This document shows, piece by piece, positions 7,651 to 16,259 of a DNA stretch of 64,000 nucleotides. Position numbers and translations under genes: made by a program. Every line of letters begins with the position of its first letter. Position 1 is the stretch's first letter. The stretch is from Kuafuiihalomonas sp039024635 (lineage in GTDB: Bacteria; Myxococcota; Kuafuiibacteriia; Kuafuiibacteriales; Kuafuiibacteriaceae). Location of the stretch: contig JBCCQA010000029.1 in NCBI GenBank assembly GCA_039024635.1, positions 1-64,000 on the forward strand. Direction: 5' to 3'. The notes beneath the pieces were generated by a model. It made no database searches. It was not told the DNA's origin and was given only the letters and a program-made list of their open reading frames with translations.

Positions 7651-8739
7651 CTAGCTCGGGACGGCCCCCTCTTCTCGCCTCTCGATGCAGGTCAATAGCG
7701 CCCTTTCCAAGGCGGTGGGATCAGCGACGTCTTCACCTTCGATGATGAGCTCGAGTCGCGAGTCTCTGCGATAGCCGCTCGGTTGCACGTCTTCGACGCC
7801 ATCAGTGAGATTGAAGGCCCACCAGCCGGCGTTCGTACGCAAGACCGCCTTGATGCGGCGCGTGCCTGGAAGGTCCGAGAGACCGTATAGCCAAGCCGAA
7901 GTTCGCTCCGCATCGAACACGATGCCTTTCCAGAGGATCCACCCAAGCGTCGACATCTCTTTCGAACGATGGACGTGCTGCACAATGGGCTGCTTTGCGT
8001 CGCACTCGAACACCCTTGCGGGCTCGCCGTGTCCCGCCGCTTCGTCGGCGTGGTTGTGAGCATGAGGGTGGTGGTCCGTTCCGTGCCGATGACCCGCGCG
8101 AGGGACCTGCGTCTGCCGATTGGAGACCAGGTCCAAGAGCTCCAGAGGAATGCGGCCCCGCTCGACCGGCCCTACGAAACGCTTGGGCGGAAAAAGGCCG
8201 CTCGACCAATCATCGAAGCCATCAAGGTCTTCAGAAGTCGCGAGATCGGCTCGACTGGCCAAGACGACGTCGGCGGCCTGCACTTGGTCTCGCACCTCTT
8301 CGCGCTCCATCGCTTTTTCGATTCGACTCGGATCGAGAAGACATAGAATGGATCGGACATCCACCGCCTCTCGGATCCCGGGTCGGTCCAACGTATCGAG
8401 AATGCCGGAAAGGGCCGCTAAGCCGGTGGGTTCGATGAGTAGCCGGTCGGGCCGGCGCTGCAGCAGCAGGACGAGAGAGACATCGAACATCGTGCCGGCG
8501 CTACAACAGATGCAACCCCCGGCGATCTCGCGAACGTGGACGCCCTCACGCTTTCTTGGGTCGTCGGACGCCATCAGCGCGGCGTCCAGCCCGACGAGCC
8601 CGTACTCGTTCACGAGAATCGCCCAGTTCTCCCCTTCCGGACGCTCCGAGAGGAGATGGTTGATCGTGGTCGTTTTTCCGACCCCTAGGGGCCCGGCGAT
8701 CAGATTGACAGGAATTGGGGGCCGCGATTTCCGAACCAC
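7651..8739 (-). CDS. CobW/G3E-family GTPase metallochaperone with His-rich loop
   Basis: 362 residues. Walker A is GPLGVGKTT (15-23), the metal motif CICC is at 76-79 (GGCICC), the switch motif IEPTGLA follows, and SRAD stands in the usual NKxD/SKxD place. A His/Asp-rich linker (about 216-240, GHRHGTDHHPHAHNHADEA) precedes the C-terminal CobW domain (about 255-350). G3E proteins with CxCC and His-rich loops deliver Zn, Co or Ni to client enzymes. The open frame extends to 9432, but that part runs antisense to the MerC-like gene. I chose GTG 8739 because GGAGGGG lies just before it and the P-loop follows 14 residues later. The context makes it part of the metal island. Confidence 0.9.
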   Translation of the reverse strand: MVRKSRPPIPVNLIAGPLGVGKTTTINHLLSERPEGENWAILVNEYGLVGLDAALMASDDPRKREGVHVREIAGGCICCSAGTMFDVSLVLLLQRRPDRLLIEPTGLAALSGILDTLDRPGIREAVDVRSILCLLDPSRIEKAMEREEVRDQVQAADVVLASRADLATSEDLDGFDDWSSGLFPPKRFVGPVERGRIPLELLDLVSNRQTQVPRAGHRHGTDHHPHAHNHADEAAGHGEPARVFECDAKQPIVQHVHRSKEMSTLGWILWKGIVFDAERTSAWLYGLSDLPGTRRIKAVLRTNAGWWAFNLTDGVEDVQPSGYRRDSRLELIIEGEDVADPTALERALLTCIERREEGAVPS

Positions 8740-8865
8740 GTCCCCTCCGCCATGCTTCAAGCAGGACACATGTGCAAGTCGCTTGCGGGAAGTGAGCCCA
8801 GGCTCTAGCTTCCCGACGTGGCCACAAGGGCGCAGGCCCGGGTTGGGCATCGGGAGTAAACCACT

Positions 8866-9414
8866 ATGGCTCGAGAAGCGCAGGCCACGAACGCTGGGGG
8901 ATCGACGGCCGGTGCCAAGGCTGAGCGTCGAACCATCGGTCCATCCTCTGCGCCGTGGGATCGGGTCGGCGCGTTCGCCAGTGGGCTCTGCGCCGTTCAT
9001 TGTGCGGCCGGCGCCTTGGCACCGGCTCTGTTCGTCCTTCTCGGTCTCGAACTTCTCATGGGCGAGGGCATCGAGTGGATGTTGACGAGCTTCGCCATCC
9101 TCTTCGCGGTCGGGGCACTCTTCGCCGGGTGGCGCAAGCACCGCTCGCTCTTGGTCGTCGGCGCCTTCGTGCTCGGTATCGCCGGGTTGCTGACCTCCAG
9201 GGGACTCGAAATGAGTGGACACCAAGACCACGCCGAACACGACCATCATGGGGTTGCGACCCACGTGAACCTGGAGGCCGCGACCCACGATCACCACGGT
9301 GGTGACCATCGAGGTGGGGCGTGGTTTGGCATCGTGGCGGGGGTCTTTCTCGTTGGCGGCCATGCCCTCAATATCCGAGCTTCCCGGCAACACGAGAAAT
9401 CCTGCTGCGCCTGA
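8866..9414 (+). CDS. MerC-domain membrane protein
   Basis: 182 residues with four hydrophobic segments (about 34-62, 67-85, 92-108 and 152-168). The first carries SGLCAVHCAAGALAP, the CxxHC signature of MerC-type mercury/metal membrane proteins (C42, H45, C46). A His/Asp-rich cytosolic or periplasmic loop (GHQDHAEHDHHG, THDHHGGDHRGG) lies at about 113-150, and the protein ends in KSCCA. GGGAG lies upstream of the ATG. It is divergent from the G3E GTPase (126 bp) and precedes the permease in the same direction, so it is probably co-regulated. The His/Cys content suggests transition-metal transport or sensing rather than mercury specifically, since no mer operon is present. Confidence 0.8.
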   Translation: MAREAQATNAGGSTAGAKAERRTIGPSSAPWDRVGAFASGLCAVHCAAGALAPALFVLLGLELLMGEGIEWMLTSFAILFAVGALFAGWRKHRSLLVVGAFVLGIAGLLTSRGLEMSGHQDHAEHDHHGVATHVNLEAATHDHHGGDHRGGAWFGIVAGVFLVGGHALNIRASRQHEKSCCA

Positions 9415-9575
9415 AACGAAGCCGGCACGCACGCGCCTAAAACGCCTTAGCGATCGCCCACTTCTCCCCCTCCCATTCCTTTCCCCGAGAACCCTAGTGT
9501 GCAGGCCATGAAGTTCGATCAGTTTCCCGTCGAGTCATCGGCCGTCCTGGTGGACCTAGCTTCGGAGGAAGTTGG

Positions 9576-11390
9576 GTGGGCCCCAGGGACCAAGAAGCCC
9601 GAAAGATGGACGAACTTCAGCTCCTGATACTCTCTTCGCTGGCCGTGCTCGTGGGCCCTCTGTCGGTCCACCTCGGCACTCGATTCAGCGCGGTTCGGGG
9701 ACTGGCGGACGGTATGGCCCTGGCCGTCGTGGCGGGGAGCTGCCTGGGCCTGGTCCTTCCAGGCGTCGTCGCCCAGCAAGGACCCCTCGCCATCTTCCTC
9801 GCTGCCGGCGGCTACGGGATGACCATGCTCCTCCATCGTCTGGAGTTAAGCGCCCAATGGCTGCTCGGACTCTTGCTGCTGGCGGTGCTCGTCCATGTCT
9901 TCATCGATGGCAGCATTCTCTCCTTGGCCGATGAGCGCCGTCCTCTGGCCTGGGCCGTCGTGGCCCATCGCCTTCCCGTTGGGTTTGCCATCGCTGCCGC
10001 AGTGCAGAGTTGGCGGCTGCCCGGCTGGGCTCCTTGGAGCATCGCATTGGCCATCATCTTGGCCACGGTAGCCGGCTTCGTACTGGGTCCGGTCGCCGTC
10101 GACCTCGTCCACCTCCACGGGAGCGGCTTCGAGGGCCTCGAGGCCGTGGTGGCCGGCATCCTCCTGCATGTCGTCTTCATCCCGCGCCAGCCCCGTTCCG
10201 TGGAGTCGGCGGCCGGGCAAGAGAGCTTTTGCCAGCATGGCCACCACCACGACGGCCACCATCACGGCGCCCACGACCACAGATGGCCGGCCGTGGGGGC
10301 CCTCTTGGGAGCCGCACTCGTAGTGGCGGGATCCGTGGAGGCTTCAGAGAACATCGAGTGGGGCGCACCTCTGTTCCTCGAGACCTTCGGACACCTCGTG
10401 CTCGAGAGCGCGCCGGCCCTTTTTCTCGGCTATGCCGTGGCGGGGGTGCTGCCCTTCCTCCTCACGCCGGGTCGGATCAAGGGGCTCGGACGGGGAAATC
10501 GACTCATGCAGTCTCTCCGAGGGGTCGCCTATGGCCTACCTCTCCCGGTCTGCTCGTGCGGCGTGCTGCCTCTCTACGAGTCCTTGGTGCGGCGGGGCGC
10601 GCCCCCCGCCGCCGCTCTTGCCTTCTTCGTGGCGACGCCCGAGCTCGGCCTGGACGCCATGCTCTTGTCCGTTCCGCTCCTGGGCTCCGGGCTCACTACC
10701 GCTCGGCTCATCGCAGCGTTCCTGGTTGCCGTGCTGGTGGCCCTCGCGGTTCGATGGAAGCCGCTCCCGTCCAGCTCGCCCAACCGGGAAGCTACGAGCC
10801 AAGGCACTGAAGCTTCACTCGGCCAGCGTCTTCGCGAGGGCCTTCGCTTCGGTTTCGTCGAAGTCTTCGACCATACGATGCCGTGGATTGTGCTCGGACT
10901 CATGATCGCGAGTGCGACCGAAGTCATGCTCGACCATGACGCCCTCGCTCGAGTGCCCTCCGTCCTTCAGGTCCCTCTGGCCGGCTTGATCGGCGTGCCC
11001 ATGTACGTCTGCGCCTCGGGTGCTACGCCGGTGGCGGCCCTCGCCATCCACAAGGGTCTCAGCAGCGGCGCCGCCTTGGCTTTCCTCATCGCGGGACCGG
11101 CCACTAACGTCACGACCTTCGCCGTGCTCGCCCGACTCCATGGACGGAGGATGGCCCTTCGCTTCGGACTCGCCGTCACCATCCTCGCCATGCTGGCGGG
11201 TTGGACCATCGATGCGCTCGCCGTTCCTGCGATTCCCTTGCTCGACACCAGAGTCGCTCCGATATCGGACGGTCACTGGATCCGGTGGCTCGCTGTCGCC
11301 GGCCTGGCCGTCCTGTCGATCGCCTCCCTTCTTCGGCAGGGGCCCCGAGGCGTAATTCGCCAGATCATCGAACCGATCCACGCCCACTGA
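9576..11390 (+). CDS. Fused ZIP-like / SO_0444-family Cu-Zn efflux permease
   Basis: 604 residues with about 14-16 hydrophobic segments. Residues about 12-210 look like a ZIP-type metal permease half (VVAHRLPVGFAIAAAVQSW). A His-rich loop starting at C219 (CQHGHHHDGHHHGAHDH) follows. Residues about 240-600 are an ArsP/SO_0444-type permease: LPVCSCGVLPLYESLVRRGA (Cys about 325/327), FFVATPELGLDAML, and the pseudo-symmetric second half with IGVPMYVCASGATPVAALAI and IAGPATN. The family exports Cu/Zn. GGAGGA is 6-7 bases before GTG 9576; the ATG at 9606 (MDELQLLIL) is an alternative. It ends the metal island and is probably co-expressed with the MerC-like gene 161 bp upstream. Confidence 0.85.
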   Translation: MGPRDQEARKMDELQLLILSSLAVLVGPLSVHLGTRFSAVRGLADGMALAVVAGSCLGLVLPGVVAQQGPLAIFLAAGGYGMTMLLHRLELSAQWLLGLLLLAVLVHVFIDGSILSLADERRPLAWAVVAHRLPVGFAIAAAVQSWRLPGWAPWSIALAIILATVAGFVLGPVAVDLVHLHGSGFEGLEAVVAGILLHVVFIPRQPRSVESAAGQESFCQHGHHHDGHHHGAHDHRWPAVGALLGAALVVAGSVEASENIEWGAPLFLETFGHLVLESAPALFLGYAVAGVLPFLLTPGRIKGLGRGNRLMQSLRGVAYGLPLPVCSCGVLPLYESLVRRGAPPAAALAFFVATPELGLDAMLLSVPLLGSGLTTARLIAAFLVAVLVALAVRWKPLPSSSPNREATSQGTEASLGQRLREGLRFGFVEVFDHTMPWIVLGLMIASATEVMLDHDALARVPSVLQVPLAGLIGVPMYVCASGATPVAALAIHKGLSSGAALAFLIAGPATNVTTFAVLARLHGRRMALRFGLAVTILAMLAGWTIDALAVPAIPLLDTRVAPISDGHWIRWLAVAGLAVLSIASLLRQGPRGVIRQIIEPIHAH

Positions 11391-11487
11391 TGAGGCCATC
11401 ATGCCCCGGCAGTCGGCCCTGTGGGCCTACCCTGCGGGGCGCTTCGGTCGAACTGCGGACATCCCTGCGAGCGCGCGAGATTGCTCT

Positions 11488-11502
11488 TGATAATCATTCT
11501 CA
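11488..11502 (+). promoter_or_regulatory. Fur box (7-1-7)
   Basis: TGATAATCATTCTCA matches the 7-1-7 Fur consensus TGATAATnATTATCA at 14 of 15 positions (one A-to-C change in the right half). It lies 22 bp before the start of the broken PepSY-TM gene and about 100 bp after the metal-permease stop, so it would have repressed an iron-responsive promoter for that gene. Confidence 0.65.
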
Positions 11503-11523
11503 GCCTCCTTAGGGGACCCACCC

Positions 11524-11888
11524 GTGGGCCCCACGGCGTCGCTGATCGTGGCCCTGCTTGCGGGGAGGCCTCGTCTTCCCTCTTCACTACGCGACCTTCG
11601 GGGGCATCCTTCTCAAGCTGGTCTACTTCGTCCTGGGCCTGGCTTCGACGCTGCTCATCGCGACGGGCATGTTTCTTTGGACGGCTCATGGCCGCCTCAA
11701 TGCTTCTCGCGGCGTGTTTGGCTCTGCTCGCGCCCGTCCTCCAATGGGCCGTGACCGGCGCCCATCCCGTGACCAGCGCTGCGACCGGCCTGCCCTACGT
11801 CCTGGGTGCAGACCTCGGCTTCTTGTGCTCAGCCGGGCTGCTCCTCTTGACCTACCGAGCCTTGTCCCAGTCCCGGAGTCTTGGGTGA
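11524..11888 (+). pseudogene. Broken PepSY-associated TM (iron-uptake type) protein
   Basis: Three frames must be joined: an N-terminal hydrophobic start (GPTASLIVALLAG, GTG at 11524), then FPLHYATFGGILLKLVYFVL ... IATGMFLW (from about 11558), then MAASMLLAACLALLAPVLQW ... LLLLTYRALSQSRSLG ending at 11888. The middle and last pieces match the C-terminal transmembrane region of PepSY-TM/PiuB-type proteins (LHFGxFGGxxxKLLYFxLGL, then ATGxxxW). The periplasmic PepSY repeats expected between the first TM and this region are absent, so there was a large internal deletion plus at least one frameshift near 11690. The intact Fur box upstream suggests that it was once an iron-regulated gene. Confidence 0.6.
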
Positions 11889-12258
11889 AGAGGCCTTCTC
11901 CGTCCTTACTGCAGGATCACGAGACGTCAGCTAGGGGGTCTGCATTTTGCAATCCGTCGCCTGCGAAACCCTGGCCGCCACACCCGATGACGTTCACCAT
12001 GCCGTCGAGGATTGGCTAGTCTAAGCAGCGGCGCAGCGGTTCCTCACCATGCTCGAGTCCGCCGAGATCCGTTCCGCATGGAGGAACTCCGCGGTATAGG
12101 AGAGCGTACCTCAGGATGTTGACGCCCTGGCGCGCGGACCACGGCGTAGCTCATCAGATCGCCGCGATCGAATCGGACCGGTCCGGACAGGCCAGGAACA
12201 CACTTCGGGGAGCAAACGGTTGGACCGGCTTTCACGACCCATGTAGGTCGATGGGACG
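11889..12258. other. Intergenic stretch, no gene supported
   Basis: I find no ORF with a believable start and composition on either strand. The sequence is slightly less GC-rich than its surroundings. It separates the iron/metal region from the lipoprotein region and may contain the promoter of the lipoprotein gene that starts at 12259. Confidence 0.4.
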
Positions 12259-12909
12259 GTGGCTGGGAGATGGCTCTACGTCCTAGGCGCCGTTCCTCTC
12301 GTCGCCTGTTCTGAGTCGACAGGGGGACTGACTTCTTCGGGAGGCGACTTGGCTCCTTCTTTGGCGACCGATGCCCAGGCTTCGGAGCCAGGCGTCCTGG
12401 ACGCCGGCCGGACCGACGCTAGCTTGGCTGACTTCGGCGTCATGTCGCCGACCGACATGGGTGGACCGCCTCTGCCTGACGGAGGGCCACTGGAGCTGAC
12501 CTTGGTGGATGGTCTCGCTGGCGTGTGTCGAGGAAGGACTATAGACCGCTTCAGCGTCCAGCTGAGCATCAGAGCCGAACTCGAACCTGGGGCGTCTGTC
12601 CAGGACCTCCGGCTGGCCCATGTTTGGGCCGTCGACTCCGAGAGCCTCGAGGAGCTCGAAGGCTTCGCGTGCTGCGTTCGTGGACTCGAGGACCCAGAAG
12701 AGCTCGAAAGGCTTGGACGCACCTTCATCGTCCTCGCACTCAACGACCTCCTCGTGACGAACGAGCTCATCCGCTACTACCTCGATCTTTGCGACGAGCA
12801 GTCCGAGCCAAGACTCGTCCTACGCCTCGACTTCACCGGTCGCGACGGTGAGTTCAGCGAGTTCATCTCACTGCCGCTAGGCTGCCAGGGCAGGAACTGC
12901 TTCGGATAG
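12259..12909 (+). CDS. Hypothetical lipoprotein
   Basis: 216 residues starting at a GTG. The signal peptide AGRWLYVLGAVPLVAC has a good lipobox (LVAC, Cys 17), followed by a Ser/Gly/Asp-rich linker to about residue 75 (SESTGGLTSSGGDLAPSLAT). The folded part (about 78-216) has six Cys (including FACCVRG and LGCQGRNC), consistent with disulfides outside the cytoplasm. No known domain is recognised. The overall style, lipobox plus low-complexity linker plus small Cys-containing domain, recurs in this window at 24194 and 25725 and is common in myxobacteria. It stands alone; the next genes converge toward it. Confidence 0.65.
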   Translation: MAGRWLYVLGAVPLVACSESTGGLTSSGGDLAPSLATDAQASEPGVLDAGRTDASLADFGVMSPTDMGGPPLPDGGPLELTLVDGLAGVCRGRTIDRFSVQLSIRAELEPGASVQDLRLAHVWAVDSESLEELEGFACCVRGLEDPEELERLGRTFIVLALNDLLVTNELIRYYLDLCDEQSEPRLVLRLDFTGRDGEFSEFISLPLGCQGRNCFG

Positions 12910-13183
12910 TGGTCAAACAGATTCGCCGAGTCGGCTTAGATGGGGATCGTGCATTGATCCCAATCTAGGGGCTGCACTCGAATTCGTCAGGCAAGGAGGT
13001 GGCTCCTGTCCATGCTGTGTCCGGACCTCAGAGGGGTTGTTGAAGTTCGAGGGCCTCCGAAGGCTCGTTCTGCGGAGAACGACGCTGCTTTGGAGCTCGT
13101 CGCCGAAGTCGTCCCCTATCGGAGCCGTGCGGCCGTCACAGACTGTATCATGGCCGATCCTACAGTTCTCGTAACAAATGTAG

Positions 13184-13471
13184 CTAGGGCTGCAAGACGC
13201 GCAGGGCCAGGCGATCGTCGTCGCTGTGAGTGGCAAGGACCGACAGGTCTCGTCCAAAGTAGTAGCTGTGATCGGACGAGAGGCGGAGCGGCTCGTGGTT
13301 GAGAATCCGTACCTCGCCGTGGGGGCCGTCGATGAGCTGGAGATTCCATCTCGGCGTATCCGAAGGCGCCGAGCCACAGAACAACAGTTGGCCTCGCCCG
13401 TTGAACTGAGTGTTGTCGAGGACACTGGTCAGAAACAAAGGACGCTTCCTTGCCCGCCCATGACGGTTCAA
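13184..13471 (-). CDS. Small hypothetical protein coupled to the metzincin gene
   Basis: A 95-residue frame starts with a TTG that overlaps the stop codon of the metzincin gene (CATTGA), so it could be translated by coupling. The product reads like a real beta-rich domain (GQLLFCGSAPSDTPRWNLQL, YYFGRDLSVLATHSDDDRLA) with no shadow-frame bias. It has no recognisable domain or signal peptide. It may instead be the remnant of a larger gene, because the sequence further downstream on the same strand (12910-13183) is broken in all frames. Confidence 0.4.
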   Translation of the reverse strand: MNRHGRARKRPLFLTSVLDNTQFNGRGQLLFCGSAPSDTPRWNLQLIDGPHGEVRILNHEPLRLSSDHSYYFGRDLSVLATHSDDDRLALRVLQP

Positions 13472-14493
13472 TGGGGAAGAGAATCGGCGACGAGGATGGC
13501 GTGGAGGCGAAGCCGTCGTGCCTCGTCTGGGCTAAAGGAATGGGCCTCGCCCGAGAGGGGATCGACGCGCATGAGCGCGTCCTCTCGCCCCTGCCCTTCG
13601 TCCACGTGATGAAGGCCCAGGTAGTGGCCTAGTTCGTGGGCCAAGAGCTTCGCCTCTTGCTCCAGGCTCCGCTCCAAGGGGCGCTTTGATGTGCCTCCGC
13701 ACGCCAGCTGTCGCAGGTACACGGCGCCGTTCGGGCCGGCCAAAGCGGGCACGCGGGGAACGAGTCCATCCAGAGTGCGGCGGCTGCCTAGCTGAGGGTG
13801 CACCCGCTCCAAGCATCCAGTCCGCAAGACCTCGACCAGCCCATGACCGTGGCGCTTGGAAGGGAGCGACTCCGGAGCGCCCTCGAACCACTCGACGTGT
13901 CGGGGTAGAGAGGCTTCTTGTACGTTCCGCCTGAGCATGAGCTCGACACCGGTGTCTTGGAAGTACGCCCCGGCCCGGGCGAGCAGCGCCTCCGGATCCA
14001 ATGGGGATGCGTCAGGCCCCTCTCGAAGAACGACCGCCAAGGACACATTCCGGTCGGCGGGCAAGGCCCGCGCCCAGAGCTTGATGCGACCGCCTTCTTC
14101 AGGACGCGCGGGGATGAGGGTGCGGCAGTCGATGCGTCCCAAGCGGACCTCGATGGGTCCTTCCCTTGCCGGCCGAGGGGCATGAACCCAAAGGCCTCTT
14201 CCCGCCACCATCGAGAAGGCCCCTCGACAATCCTGACAGGATGGGCCCCGCTCCAGACGCTCGACCCAGACCGACTCGTCTTCCAGTCGCGCGATGTTGG
14301 CGCACCCATCTAGCTCGGCCAAGAGCGCGAATCCTCCCGCCCCGCCTCCCAGGACGACGGACGCGGTCAAAGCCTGGCCGTCTTCAGGCTCGAAACTGAG
14401 CGCCCCCAGGAAGCGCCAGTCTTCGTCGACGGGGTCGGCCCCGCAGGCCGACGCTGCCAAGAGGGCCACTCCAGGGAGGACGAAGCGGTTCAC
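13468..14493 (-). CDS. Metzincin-type zinc metalloprotease, lipoprotein
   Basis: 341 residues: MNRFVLPGVALLAASAC has lipobox AASAC (Cys 17). The zinc site HELGHYLGLHH at 286-296 is a full HExxHxxGxxH motif and is followed by DALM at 305-308, which fits the metzincin Met-turn. The N-terminal about 200 residues form an Asp/Glu-balanced beta-rich region with three clustered Cys (GPSCQDCRG) and one at IDCRTLI. The lipobox places it in the envelope. The ATG overlaps the stop of the HEAT-repeat gene by 4 bp (ATGA), so the two are translationally coupled and probably act together. The substrate is unknown. Confidence 0.85.
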   Translation of the reverse strand: MNRFVLPGVALLAASACGADPVDEDWRFLGALSFEPEDGQALTASVVLGGGAGGFALLAELDGCANIARLEDESVWVERLERGPSCQDCRGAFSMVAGRGLWVHAPRPAREGPIEVRLGRIDCRTLIPARPEEGGRIKLWARALPADRNVSLAVVLREGPDASPLDPEALLARAGAYFQDTGVELMLRRNVQEASLPRHVEWFEGAPESLPSKRHGHGLVEVLRTGCLERVHPQLGSRRTLDGLVPRVPALAGPNGAVYLRQLACGGTSKRPLERSLEQEAKLLAHELGHYLGLHHVDEGQGREDALMRVDPLSGEAHSFSPDEARRLRLHAILVADSLPH

Positions 14494-16259
14494 AGCCCGA
14501 GCTCCGAACCCGGGACGAACCGACCGATGAGCCTCCGAAGACGCGCCGAAGGCTCGACATCAAATCGAGCCGCCAGCATCCGACGGGCAGCGGGGCTCGA
14601 ACTCGAGCCAGCCCACTCGATGAGCCGAGCCCGCAAGGCGGAAGACTCCGACTGATCCAAACGGGCCTCAATCCAGGACAGATCCGCGTCCTGGGCCGGT
14701 CCCAGCTCGAAGAGACTTCGCGCCATGGCCAGAGCCACTTTGCCCGAGGATTCGTCCTCGAAGGCTCGCTTCAGGGGCGCGGCCGCCCCCGGACCCATGC
14801 CCCGCAGGGCCGAAGCAGCCGCGACCCGCAGCTCGACGCTGGGCGCGTCCAGGTGCGCCGCCGCTACGTCCAGCAAGGCGGCATCCTGGGTGTTGCCGAT
14901 GGCCTCCAGGACCATCCGTCGGTCGGCGGTAGACTCGGCGGCCAGGAGGTCCGCGCTCAGCTGAGCGCCGACCTGTTGCTGAACATCGGCCGGCGCTCCC
15001 GAGGCCGCCGCCCCGAAGGCCAACAGGGCCGCCGAACGGACCATCGGATCCTCGTCTTGCTCATGCAGGCCGTACAGCACCCGAAGGTCTTCCGGCGAAG
15101 CCTCACCAGCTTGGGAAAGTGCGGCCGCGGCGCGAATGCGATCGTGGGCCAGGGGCGCGTCCATGAGCACCGTGAGCTGCACCTTGGCCTCCGGCGTGCC
15201 CGCCAGCTCCAAAGCCCAGAAGACCGAGGCGCGTTCCCCACCCTCGAGCGCAGGGTCGAGAAGCAGATCGGCAAGCTCAGCGACGAGCATCGGGTCGGCG
15301 CTCAAGAGCCCCGCCATGGCCCGCGCGTCCCGGACCGTCCATCCGCCCATGCGTCCCGTCAGTCCATCGAAGCGCGCCGCCCGCGCAGATGCCGTCGACG
15401 GTGCTTCAGGGAGCACGTCGCCGCGACCTTCATGGTCGAAGCTGGGATCGTAGGTCGTCAGGGCCTCCTGTCGTGAAGCCGGTTCGATGAATAGCTCGTC
15501 GTGGCGGACCAGGCTCGACTGCTGTACCAGTTCGGAGGCTGGCTGTCCGCGAAGCTCGATGCGAAGCCGCTCCTGCACCAGGGAGGACTCCAGGCCGTAC
15601 CTTCCGAAACGAGCCGTGGCTTCAGAACCGGAAAGCGTCAGCTTCACACCGAAGGTCTCCAGTCCCTGATCGGCGTAGAAGAGCTTCTGCCGCTTCAGCG
15701 TCGAACCACTTCGATGATAGCGCGCTCGATGACGGCCGACCCCATCGGTCTGCTCCACCTCCCAGGAGAGACCGTCTTCGAGCACGTACTCGTGCATGCC
15801 GAGGCTGCTTGCCGCCAAGAGCCGAGCCTGAGGGGACCAATCGGGGGAGAAATAGAGGCTCCGAATCCGACAGTCGGGCTGCAGCGTCATCTCAAAGGCC
15901 CGGTCGTTCACGGGCTGCGTGAGTCTATCGTCCGGGAGACTGATGGCCTGGCGAAGCTCTACGCTGGACCAGCCCGCACGCAGCCGGACCCCACCCTCCT
16001 CTTCGCGCAGGGCACGGAGGCTCAGGACAGCCGAGAAGACGTCCGCGCCCTCCGTCGCGCTCGGGCTCGAGACCTCGCTGTGCAGCGCGAAGGCCATGGT
16101 CTGACCGACCGTCGGGACGCAGCCCCGGAAGAGCTTCTCGGACCTCGGCGACTCCACTTCTTCGACCGGCGCCTCTGAAACCTGGCTCAAGGCGAAGAGG
16201 GCATAGACCACTGCCAGGAGCACGCCGAGTTCGATTCCAGTCCTGATGAGCCGTTTCAT
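14490..16259 (-). CDS. Vitellogenin-N-like plus HEAT-repeat protein, membrane-anchored
   Basis: 589 residues. It starts MKRLIRTGIELGVLLAVVYA, a signal anchor. Residues about 45-330 are beta-rich and contain LSWEVEQTDGVGRHRARYHR then LKRQKLFYADQGLE, which follow the W-x-E...G...Y...K rhythm of vitellogenin/MTP N-terminal sheets. Residues about 340-589 are helical repeats of about 30 residues typical of HEAT/PBS lyase repeats (DPMVRSAALLAFGAAASGAP, VELRVAAASALRGMGPGAAA). A beta-sheet followed by a helical superhelix is the layout of large lipid-transfer proteins. I treat that as an inference. The ATG overlaps the upstream stop (ATGA) and the stop overlaps the next start. The start was chosen for that coupling and the anchor. 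Confidence 0.75.
   Translation of the reverse strand: MKRLIRTGIELGVLLAVVYALFALSQVSEAPVEEVESPRSEKLFRGCVPTVGQTMAFALHSEVSSPSATEGADVFSAVLSLRALREEEGGVRLRAGWSSVELRQAISLPDDRLTQPVNDRAFEMTLQPDCRIRSLYFSPDWSPQARLLAASSLGMHEYVLEDGLSWEVEQTDGVGRHRARYHRSGSTLKRQKLFYADQGLETFGVKLTLSGSEATARFGRYGLESSLVQERLRIELRGQPASELVQQSSLVRHDELFIEPASRQEALTTYDPSFDHEGRGDVLPEAPSTASARAARFDGLTGRMGGWTVRDARAMAGLLSADPMLVAELADLLLDPALEGGERASVFWALELAGTPEAKVQLTVLMDAPLAHDRIRAAAALSQAGEASPEDLRVLYGLHEQDEDPMVRSAALLAFGAAASGAPADVQQQVGAQLSADLLAAESTADRRMVLEAIGNTQDAALLDVAAAHLDAPSVELRVAAASALRGMGPGAAAPLKRAFEDESSGKVALAMARSLFELGPAQDADLSWIEARLDQSESSALRARLIEWAGSSSSPAARRMLAARFDVEPSARLRRLIGRFVPGSELGL

Noticed and set aside
9508..9627. A 39-codon ORF (MKFDQFPVESSAVLVDLASE...) before the metal permease
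   Set aside because: It has a plausible ATG but overlaps the permease start and has no strong ribosome site. I could not decide that it is real.
12910..13183. Possible continuation of the small ORF downstream of the metzincin
   Set aside because: All minus-strand frames are broken by stops and composition is not protein-like.
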